Translations under genes and position numbers: made by a program
The notes under the pieces: generated by a model
What the model saw: only the letters and a program-made list of their open reading frames with translations
What the model was told of the DNA's origin: nothing
Databases searched by the model: none
DNA from: Oscillospiraceae bacterium
GTDB lineage: Bacteria > Bacillota > Clostridia > Oscillospirales > Ruminococcaceae
Reading direction: 5' to 3'
Assembly (NCBI GenBank): GCA_017528675.1
Contig: JAFXOO010000090.1
Coordinates: forward strand, 1-10,991
Length of the DNA stretch: 10,991 bases
Part shown: positions 1 to 5,823 of the stretch, in pieces
How the letters are laid out: each line of letters begins with the position of its first letter
Position numbering within the stretch: position 1 is the first letter of the stretch

Positions 1-1
1 C

Positions 2-1015
2 AGCGAGCCGAATGCGCAGATGGAGCTGCTGGAGGATAACGAGCTCTATGCCCTCGGCAGCTTCCCCGATCTGGACGAGGCACCACAGGCCGTGCCGAAG
101 CTGCTTCAGAAGGATGACAATGACTGGATGTGGTACACAGGTGCAATGGAGGAGGCGCCTGTGCTGGCGACCTTTGATCTGCTCACCCATGACCAGAAGC
201 TGCTGTACCGCTGGTACCGGGACGACCCGGAGAGCAAGGTGCTCTGCTATGACTATATTGCCGTGAAGGACAATGGTGACGGGACAGCGGAGCTGGGCTA
301 TTACTGCTATCTGATCGACCGGGAGCGGCACGATGCCTTCCCGGAGTGGAACCTGGCACGCACCATTTCCCTACAGGGCAAGGAACCGGAAGCACCGGCG
401 CAGGAGGCTATCTATGACATCGGACTGACACTTGACAAGCAGGAGCTGCTGCTCGGACAGGATGCGCCGGAGGTCATTGTGCGTGCCGTGCCGCCTGCCG
501 GAAGTACGCCGGAAGGCATTTCACTCATAGACGAGCAGACGGGGGCAGATATGCTCTGGCTGGTCGATGACAATCATGTGAAGGAACACGGCGATGACAT
601 CCAGGGCGACGGCTGGTACTGCAACCGGTTCTATCCGGAGACAGATTTCGGCACGGATCCGGATAGCTCCGAGACAATGACGTATTATTTCCATGCGCAG
701 TTCGAGCAGGACGGCGTGCTGCACCGTTCGGAGACCGTGACGCTGACCGTCTATGAGCCGTTCACGGAAGCAGAGCTTTCGGATATGGCGCAGGCTGATG
801 AAATAATTCAGAAAGCGCTTTCCACAAACATCTGGAAGCAGGCAGGCACAAATCTCCGCCGGGAAATGGCAGTCAGGATACTCCAAGACCTTGCGAATAA
901 GGGATTTGTACAAGAGGACAGCATCCTCACCAATGAGAATACCGTTTCCTTCCGGTACAACTGCGGCGTTGCCGGGAGTATCCTGCTGACGGAATTCGAT
1001 CAGAGAATGAACTGA
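2..1015 (+). CDS. Hypothetical protein with Ig-like region, 5' end cut by window
   Basis: I do not recognise a named family. The reading frame is open to the left edge (codons for SEPNAQ precede the first ATG at 20), and that ATG has no Shine-Dalgarno sequence, so the gene very likely starts outside the window. At least 331 residues are visible. The composition is acidic and rich in aromatic residues, as in extracellular clostridial proteins. Counting from the ATG, residues 40-130 look like a beta-rich domain (WMWYTG, GYYCYLIDRERHD). Residues 137-252 resemble a bacterial Ig-like fold, running from YDIGLTLDKQELLLGQ to ETVTLTVYEP. A helical tail (about 255-300) and a short beta-rich end follow. 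No membrane segment, sorting motif or catalytic motif is visible. It converges with the glp operon across a shared hairpin. Being a gene is well supported; secretion and the Ig-like label are inference. Confidence 0.75.
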   Translation, partial: SEPNAQMELLEDNELYALGSFPDLDEAPQAVPKLLQKDDNDWMWYTGAMEEAPVLATFDLLTHDQKLLYRWYRDDPESKVLCYDYIAVKDNGDGTAELGYYCYLIDRERHDAFPEWNLARTISLQGKEPEAPAQEAIYDIGLTLDKQELLLGQDAPEVIVRAVPPAGSTPEGISLIDEQTGADMLWLVDDNHVKEHGDDIQGDGWYCNRFYPETDFGTDPDSSETMTYYFHAQFEQDGVLHRSETVTLTVYEPFTEAELSDMAQADEIIQKALSTNIWKQAGTNLRREMAVRILQDLANKGFVQEDSILTNENTVSFRYNCGVAGSILLTEFDQRMN

Positions 1016-1018
1016 AAA

Positions 1019-1050
1019 CAGCCCCATGCGCTATCCATCGCATGGGGCTG
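1019..1050. terminator. Bidirectional hairpin terminator between convergent genes
   Basis: A perfect 12-bp stem (CAGCCCCATGCG at 1019-1030 with its complement at 1039-1050) closes an 8-nt loop. It sits 3 bases after the stop of the plus-strand gene and 14 bases beyond the stop of the DUF1667 gene. Read on the minus strand the stem is followed by TTTTCA, so it fits an intrinsic terminator best for the glp operon. On the plus strand the following CTGTTATCC is a poor U-tract. Shared use by both genes is inferred from position. Confidence 0.8.
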
Positions 1051-1064
1051 CTGTTATCCGGGGA

Positions 1065-1424
1065 TTATTTCTCCCTGACCGAACGTGTTGCAACGATGTC
1101 CGCACCCGTACCGGCAACATTCTGAATCAGCACATCGCCCGTCTGCACAGGCGCTGCTGTTTCACACCGGCGGATCTCTGCCATGACATCCATAATCCGC
1201 TCCTTCGGGATGTCAGATGCCGTTTTCACCGACACCAGCGGGAGCTCACCGCCGCTGACACGCACGGAGCTTGTCACGATGCGGGTCGGGGCTGTTACTT
1301 CCTTCCTGCCGTATTCCGCACCTCTCGGACAGGAATTACCGGTCACGTTCACCTCATCGCCTTCCACTTCCACCGTGAGCTGGCAGCCGATCGGACCGCG
1401 GATGCAGGTCAGTTCATGCTTCAT
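1065..1424 (-). CDS. DUF1667 family protein, last gene of the glp operon
   Basis: This 119-residue protein matches the small DUF1667 family typically encoded beside GlpA-like and FAD/NAD oxidoreductases in Clostridia and Thermotogae. From memory of the family, the N-terminus normally carries CxxCPxGC followed by a CxRG cysteine, a likely metal or Fe-S site. Here residues 7-14 read CIRGPIGC and residues 32-35 CPRG, so Cys7, Cys14 and Cys32 remain but the second CxxC cysteine is Gly10 (codon GGT). The C-terminal half, with GDVLIQNVAGTGADIVATR, is family-typical. The ATG follows the stop of the upstream gene by 3 bases, with a GGAGGG ribosome binding site inside that gene's last codons, so the two are almost certainly co-transcribed. 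The molecular role is unknown; an electron-transfer or assembly partner of the dehydrogenase is inference. Confidence 0.9.
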   Translation of the reverse strand: MKHELTCIRGPIGCQLTVEVEGDEVNVTGNSCPRGAEYGRKEVTAPTRIVTSSVRVSGGELPLVSVKTASDIPKERIMDVMAEIRRCETAAPVQTGDVLIQNVAGTGADIVATRSVREK

Positions 1425-1427
1425 CTC

Positions 1428-2684
1428 TCATCCCTCCACTCGAATCGTGATCTCGCTGGTATCCGGTGCGAGGCTCTCCTTCAGGAGCGTGACCTCCTCC
1501 ATCTCACCGGGCGCCATGATGCGCTTCTTCAGGCGCTTGACTTCAGTGCCGTTGTAATAGACCACCAGCGCCTTATCCCGGCAGACATCTCCGACACGCA
1601 TCCGGACTGTGACCTTCCCGTCCATCTGTGCAGGATCAAGGAACTGCGGCACCGTATAGCGCACACCGCTCTCAGCCTTGATACGGATCCGCTTCCCTGC
1701 CGGCGCTGTACAGCCATGCAGCACATATTCCGCAGCCTTCTGCCCGGCGAGTGCGGCCTCCTTCGAAACATTATCCACCAGATCATGCACATGCAGCACA
1801 TTGCCGCAGCTAAAAATGCCCGGTACGTTCGTCTGAAGGCTGTCGGTGACCTGTGCACCGCCTGTCACGGGGTCAAGCTGCACGCCGGCAGTCTTGGAGA
1901 GCTCGTTCTCCGGCAGCAGACCGCAGCTCAGCAGCAGCGTATCGCATGCATAGAACTCCTCTGTGCCCGGAACCGGCTTCCGGTCAGGGCCGACCTGTGA
2001 GAGCGTCACACCCTCGACACGCTCCTTGCCGTGGATTTTGGTAACTGTGTGGCTCAGCTTCAGCGGAATGCCGAAATCATCAAGGCACTGCACAATATTG
2101 CGCTTGAGTCCGCCGGAATAGGGCATCAGCTCTGCAACGGCTTTCACGGTGGCACCCTCCAGCGTCATACGCCGTGCCATAATCAGACCAATGTCGCCGG
2201 AGCCGAGAATCACGGCCTCCCTTCCGACCATATAGCCCTCCATGTTCATCAGACGCTGCGCTGTGCCGGCAGTATAAACGCCCGCCTGCCGGAACCCCGG
2301 CAGACCAAGCGCCCCTCTCGGACGCTCCCGGCAGCCCATAGCCAGAATCACCGCATCCGCCCTGACCGTGACAGCCCCCTCCTCAGCGTTGACATAAAGA
2401 ATCTCCTTCTCCGGAGAGATGTCAGCCACCATCGTGTTCAGCTTATAGGGAATGCCCGCTGCAAGCACCTTTTCGATATAGCGCTCGGCATATTCCGGGC
2501 CGGTCAGTTCTTCCTTGAAGGTGTGCAGGCCGAAACCATTGTGAATACACTGGTTCAGGATACCGCCAAGCCGCTCGTCACGTTCGAGAATCAGAATATC
2601 GTCCACGCCGTGTTCCTTTGCACCGAGTGCTGCGGCAAGGCCGGCGGGGCCGCCGCCGACGATCACGATTTTATACAGTTTCAT
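1428..2684 (-). CDS. FAD/NAD(P)-dependent oxidoreductase, second gene of the glp operon
   Basis: A 418-residue pyridine-nucleotide-disulphide-type oxidoreductase, of the kind that accompanies GlpA in many anaerobic Firmicutes in the place of GlpB. The FAD-binding Rossmann motif GGGPAG is at residues 10-15. A conserved block GGILNQCIHNGFG follows at 40-52. The second dinucleotide motif GSGDIG at 161-166 should bind NAD(P). The second FAD contact SCGNVLHVHDLVD is at 292-304. The C-terminal 80 residues form a small beta-rich domain. A GTG start at 2690 is possible, but GAGGT lies directly against it and is correctly spaced (6 bases) from the ATG at 2684, so ATG is preferred. The gene overlaps the end of the GlpA-like gene by 14 bases, implying translational coupling. 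It probably relays electrons between the GlpA flavin and a soluble carrier; the acceptor cannot be told from sequence. Confidence 0.92.
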   Translation of the reverse strand: MKLYKIVIVGGGPAGLAAALGAKEHGVDDILILERDERLGGILNQCIHNGFGLHTFKEELTGPEYAERYIEKVLAAGIPYKLNTMVADISPEKEILYVNAEEGAVTVRADAVILAMGCRERPRGALGLPGFRQAGVYTAGTAQRLMNMEGYMVGREAVILGSGDIGLIMARRMTLEGATVKAVAELMPYSGGLKRNIVQCLDDFGIPLKLSHTVTKIHGKERVEGVTLSQVGPDRKPVPGTEEFYACDTLLLSCGLLPENELSKTAGVQLDPVTGGAQVTDSLQTNVPGIFSCGNVLHVHDLVDNVSKEAALAGQKAAEYVLHGCTAPAGKRIRIKAESGVRYTVPQFLDPAQMDGKVTVRMRVGDVCRDKALVVYYNGTEVKRLKKRIMAPGEMEEVTLLKESLAPDTSEITIRVEG

Positions 2685-4107
2685 GCTCACACCTCAACAT
2701 TTCCGAACCCGGACGGTTCTTGGCTACTTCTGTCATCGGAATTCCAAGCTCCTCTGCCAGAATCTCCATTGCTCTCGGCGTGCAGAAGCCTGCCTGACAG
2801 CGTCCCATCCCCTGCCGCACTCGGCGCTTGATGCCGTCAAGGCTCCGGGCACCCGGTGTACGCCGGATGGCATCCCGGATCTCACCCTCGGAGACGTTCT
2901 CACACCGGCAGACAATTCTGCCGTAATCAGGGCGTTCTGCAATGCGTCTGGCCCGCTCGGCAGGCGGGAGCTTGGCAATCTCCGGAAAGCCCTTCCGCTT
3001 TGCAACGAACGATGCTTTTTTCGGCGCACCGCACTTTTCTGCGATCAGATCGGAGAGATATTCCCCGATTGCCGGTGCAGAAGTCAGCCCCGGCGACTCA
3101 ATGCAGGCTGCATCGAAGAAACCGGCGCAGTCCTCCGGCTCACCGAGCACAAAATCACCCTGGTCGCCGTGCGCACGGAGCCCTGAAAAGCTGATAATCA
3201 TCTTGTTGTACGGCACATTGGGAACGCTGCGCAGCGCACGCTGCCTGATATCATCCATACCGGCCTGCGTTGTCTCGGTGTCCTCCTTGTCCGAGATGTC
3301 CTGGGCATTCGGGCCGACAAGCAGATTGCCGTGGGCGGTCGGTGTGACGAGCACGCCCTTGCCGAGCTTGTCCGGAAGCTGAAAGATGGTCGCTGACACG
3401 AGATTGCCGACTTCTCTGTCCATGAGCACATATTCGCCCCGTCTGGGGGTGATGGAGAGCTTTTGATCCGAGACCATGTTGTGGAACACATCTGCATAGA
3501 CACCCGCTGCATTGACCACAAAGCGGGTACGGATGGTGCCCTGACCGGTCATGACAGCAAAGCCGTCTGCCTGCTTTTCGATCTTCTCAACAGCAGTCAG
3601 GAAGCGGAATTCTGCGCCGTTTGCTGCGGCATTTTCCGCCAGTGCAGCCGTGAGCGAAAACGGACAGACAACGCCCGCTGTCGGTGCCCAGAGCGCTCCG
3701 ACCACCTCCGGAGAAACGGCCGGTTCCCGTCTGCGAACCTCCTCGCCGCTGAGCAGTTCGAGATCCGGCACGCCGTTTTTCTGCCCTCGGTCATACAATG
3801 CCTGCAATCCGGGCTTTGCTGCCTCATCAAAACACAGCACAAGAGAGCCGTTGTTCACGAACGGGAAATCCAGTGATTCGGAAAGCTCGTGAATCATGCG
3901 GCATCCCCTGACATTCATTTCTGCCATCCGTGTGCCGGGTACCGCATCAAATCCCGCATGGACAATGCCGGAATTCGCCTTGCTGGTACCGGAACAGACG
4001 TCCTCCTCCTTGTCGAGCACGAGGATCTTCATGTCATACCGGCTCAGATACCGTGCGACGGCACAGCCGATCACACCGGCGCCGATGATGACGACATCAT
4101 ACTGCAT
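2671..4107 (-). CDS. glpA: GlpA-like FAD-dependent glycerol-3-phosphate dehydrogenase with BFD-type [2Fe-2S] domain
   Basis: This 478-residue protein has a DAO-type FAD oxidoreductase domain (about 1-350) followed by a BFD-like Fe-S domain (about 395-450). The N-terminal FAD motif is GAGVIGCAVAR (9-19), followed by GTSKANSGIVHAGF (40-53), typical of GlpA/GlpD-related enzymes. The Fe-S ligands are Cys400 and Cys402 (CRCENVSEGE), Cys437 and Cys442 (GRCQAGFC). Known relatives oxidise sn-glycerol-3-phosphate to dihydroxyacetone phosphate; some DAO relatives act on other 2-hydroxy acids such as 2-hydroxyglutarate, which remains an alternative. The ATG is set by GGGAGG eight bases upstream. It is the first gene of a tightly packed three-gene operon. 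No GlpC, glycerol kinase or glycerol facilitator gene lies within the window. It is probably cytoplasmic or peripheral to the membrane, since no transmembrane segment is seen. Confidence 0.88.
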   Translation of the reverse strand: MQYDVVIIGAGVIGCAVARYLSRYDMKILVLDKEEDVCSGTSKANSGIVHAGFDAVPGTRMAEMNVRGCRMIHELSESLDFPFVNNGSLVLCFDEAAKPGLQALYDRGQKNGVPDLELLSGEEVRRREPAVSPEVVGALWAPTAGVVCPFSLTAALAENAAANGAEFRFLTAVEKIEKQADGFAVMTGQGTIRTRFVVNAAGVYADVFHNMVSDQKLSITPRRGEYVLMDREVGNLVSATIFQLPDKLGKGVLVTPTAHGNLLVGPNAQDISDKEDTETTQAGMDDIRQRALRSVPNVPYNKMIISFSGLRAHGDQGDFVLGEPEDCAGFFDAACIESPGLTSAPAIGEYLSDLIAEKCGAPKKASFVAKRKGFPEIAKLPPAERARRIAERPDYGRIVCRCENVSEGEIRDAIRRTPGARSLDGIKRRVRQGMGRCQAGFCTPRAMEILAEELGIPMTEVAKNRPGSEMLRCEHETV

Positions 4108-4250
4108 GTAACATACCTCCCTGCAATGGTAGTATTATAAAAGCACTGACGGATTTGCTGATGCAGTGCATCGGGAATCGCAAAAGGGCTGTCTGCGGGC
4201 TTCGGCCCACGCTCCTTTGCTGTTTTACAAATCAATCAGCGCTTCCTTAT
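4108..4250 (-). promoter_or_regulatory. Structured 5' leader of the glp operon
   Basis: About 140 transcribed bases separate the predicted start site from the glpA ATG. Read on the minus strand, a first hairpin spans 4220-4180. Its outer arms are GCAAAGG and CCTTTTGC, with an inner GTGGGC / GCCCGC stem on a CGAA tetraloop. A second, weaker element pairs GCACTG with CAGTGC (4169-4164 with 4148-4143) and is followed by TTTTATAA, giving it the look of a short terminator. A 13-base palindrome (4160-4172) overlaps the second element and could compete with it. No known riboswitch class is recognised. Attenuation or protein-mediated antitermination, as known for other glycerol operons, is a guess. 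Confidence 0.4.
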
Positions 4251-4256
4251 AAAAGT

Positions 4257-4285
4257 ATTATAGCATAGCTTTGGTAAAATTGCAA
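4257..4285 (-). promoter_or_regulatory. Sigma-A-type promoter of the glp operon
   Basis: On the minus strand TTGCAA (4285-4280) and a perfect TATAAT (4262-4257) are separated by 17 bases. This places the transcription start near 4250, about 140 bases before the GlpA-like gene. It is the only strong promoter seen for the three genes. The 104 bases further upstream (4286-4389), up to the stop of the anti-sigma gene, hold no gene. They contain only a weak possible hairpin (CCGCC / GGCGG) without a T-run. Confidence 0.8.
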
Positions 4286-4389
4286 GCGGTTTTTCAGAAT
4301 GTGCTCTCTTTTCTGTGGGAAATGCTGCTTTATGCCTGTGGGTGCAGATGTGCCGCCAAGCCGTCAGGCGGGCTTTGTGCGGTGTTGCC

Positions 4390-5223
4390 TTAGCTTAAGG
4401 CCTTTCTTTGCTGCTGTTCATAGGGATTATCCGGCGCTGCATTGAAATGCGGAGGAAGGTAGGCAGCAGGGATGTACGCCTGATAATCAAGATCATAGCA
4501 ATAATTGCAGAAAATCAGCTCAACATATGTGATTGCATGCTCCTGTCCGGGCGTGCGGATGGCATAGACAAACCCCTGATATGCATCTGCATACATTGCC
4601 AGCAGCTCGCCCTCCGGGAAAGCTGTAACGCTGTAATTGCCCTCATAGGCGGTTGCAGGAATGGCTGAAAGGCGTGCGGTCTCTGCGGCATAGTCCGCCT
4701 CCGGATAGCGCACAGTCAGATAGCTGATAAACTGTGCATCCCAGGGATCATAGCGAACCATGCAGTATTCCGTGACATCAAGACCCGTGACCGTCTCCGG
4801 GAAAATCGACTCATCCATGCCCCATTTACTGCGGTATTCCGGCAGGGCATTCTCACCCATATACCGGGAATAATGCGCCGGGTCACGGTCTTCCTCCACC
4901 CTTGCCGAGCCAACGAGCACGCCCATCATGCTGAGAATCAGTATTATACTGAGAATCCAGACAAGCAAAGAAACGCCGCCGGCAATCAGGACAACCTTCA
5001 GGATGAGGCAGCCTCTCTGCTTCTGATAGGATTGACGGAAATGCTCCGCCTCCGTCTTGTTTTCGCTGATGGCAGGCTCCGGCTGCTGCATGGCAGCATA
5101 TGCCTCACGGCAGTCCGGACACTCCGCAAGGTGTTCCTCAACCAGTAAACGGCTTTTGTCGCTGGCAATCTGTTCGGCACAAAGCGGCATCAGATCCCGG
5201 ATGATTTCGCAGTCTGTTTTCAT
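4390..5223 (-). CDS. Membrane-anchored zinc-finger anti-sigma factor
   Basis: A 277-residue protein with three parts. Residues 1-45 form a cytoplasmic putative zinc-finger (zf-HC2-like) anti-sigma domain with the H-x3-C-x2-C signature HLAECPDC (His31, Cys35, Cys38). One strongly hydrophobic segment spans about 72-104. The roughly 170-residue C-terminal domain should face outside; it is acidic and aromatic and has no family I recognise. The start is the ATG at 5223, preceded by AAGGAGG in the end of the sigma gene; an upstream in-frame extension to 5283 lies inside the sigma gene and is rejected. ATGA overlap with the sigma gene indicates co-translation. By analogy with ZAS proteins it holds the ECF sigma factor at the membrane and releases it on an envelope signal. 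The signal is unknown. Confidence 0.88.
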   Translation of the reverse strand: MKTDCEIIRDLMPLCAEQIASDKSRLLVEEHLAECPDCREAYAAMQQPEPAISENKTEAEHFRQSYQKQRGCLILKVVLIAGGVSLLVWILSIILILSMMGVLVGSARVEEDRDPAHYSRYMGENALPEYRSKWGMDESIFPETVTGLDVTEYCMVRYDPWDAQFISYLTVRYPEADYAAETARLSAIPATAYEGNYSVTAFPEGELLAMYADAYQGFVYAIRTPGQEHAITYVELIFCNYCYDLDYQAYIPAAYLPPHFNAAPDNPYEQQQRKALS

Positions 5224-5708
5224 ATCTGTTCCTCCTTCAGCAGCCTTTGCAGCATCGCCTTTGCCCGGTGATAGCTCACACAAGCCCAGTGCTCCGACTT
5301 TCCGAACACATCTCCGATCTCCCGGAAGCTCAGCTCCCCGAATACCCGCAGCGTGAAGATTTCCTTGTACGGCTCCCGCATGGTATGCAGGAGCTTGTGG
5401 ATGTGCAGCGCAAGCGCCTTATCTGCAATCAGCTCGGCAATATGCACCTCGTCCGGGACATGATCGGCTTCCTCAAGCGGAGAAAGATGCTTTGCCGAAC
5501 GACAGTGTGAATACCACAGGTTCTTCCCGATCTGACAGAGCCAGACCCGCAGCTCACAGCGGCCGTCAAAGTCGTCCATCGCCTTCATTGCCCTGAAAAA
5601 TGTCTCCTGTGTCAGCTCCTCGGCCAGCAGTTCATCGGCCGTCAGTCCCCGCAGGAAGCGGAATACATCTGTGTAGTACTGTTCGTAGACCCCGGAAAAG
5701 TCCTGCAT
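5220..5708 (-). CDS. ECF-type RNA polymerase sigma factor
   Basis: A 162-residue sigma-70 family protein with the two-domain ECF architecture. Region 2 covers about residues 5-75, including ELTQETFFRAMKAMDDFDG and the promoter-melting/-10 helix WLCQIGKNLWY. Region 4 covers about 105-158, with the -35-reading helix-turn-helix around LSFREIGDVFGKSEHW. The length is normal for ECF factors. GTG at 5717 is in frame, but GGAGG abuts it and sits nine bases before the ATG at 5708, so ATG is chosen. The stop overlaps the anti-sigma start by ATGA. Upstream, two runs of seven A separated by one G (minus strand, 5777-5757) lie before the gene. I could not find a convincing sigma-A promoter or an autoregulatory ECF promoter there. 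Confidence 0.92.
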   Translation of the reverse strand: MQDFSGVYEQYYTDVFRFLRGLTADELLAEELTQETFFRAMKAMDDFDGRCELRVWLCQIGKNLWYSHCRSAKHLSPLEEADHVPDEVHIAELIADKALALHIHKLLHTMREPYKEIFTLRVFGELSFREIGDVFGKSEHWACVSYHRAKAMLQRLLKEEQI

Positions 5709-5785
5709 CCTTCTCACCTCCGTTCATAAGACGCACGGGGAACAGAAATATCACAAATTTTTTTCTTTTTTTCACGAAGATATGC

Positions 5786-5817
5786 AAACGCCAGCCGACC
5801 GCCGCCGGCTGGCGTTT
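5786..5817 (-). terminator. Intrinsic terminator after the beta-mannosidase gene
   Basis: A perfect 12-bp stem (AAACGCCAGCCG at 5786-5797 with its complement at 5806-5817) closes an 8-nt loop. It begins seven bases beyond the mannosidase stop. Read on the minus strand the stem ends in TTT and is followed by GCATATCTTC, so the U-tract is short. The plus-strand reading has TTTT after the stem but no gene to serve. It separates the mannosidase transcript from the sigma/anti-sigma pair. Confidence 0.75.
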
Positions 5818-5823
5818 TATCGC

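Noticed and set aside
20..22. ATG at 20 as the true start of the left-edge gene
   Set aside because: The frame is open upstream to the window edge and no Shine-Dalgarno precedes this ATG; the gene most likely begins outside.
1026..2831. Long plus-strand open frames opposite the glp operon (1026-2000 and 2031-2831)
   Set aside because: They are antisense shadows of well-supported oxidoreductase genes, lack ribosome binding sites, and encode His/Arg/Cys-rich low-quality protein typical of reversed GC-rich genes.
4281..4296. Catabolite-responsive (cre-like) site overlapping the glp -35 box
   Set aside because: The left half TGCAAGCG fits the consensus, but the right half is offset by two bases, so the symmetry required for CcpA binding is broken.
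5709..5785. Autoregulatory ECF promoter before the sigma gene
   Set aside because: No GAAAC-like -35 paired at 15-17 bases with a CGTC-like -10 could be found; the only CGTC is too far from any GAAA, and the A-runs alone are not evidence.
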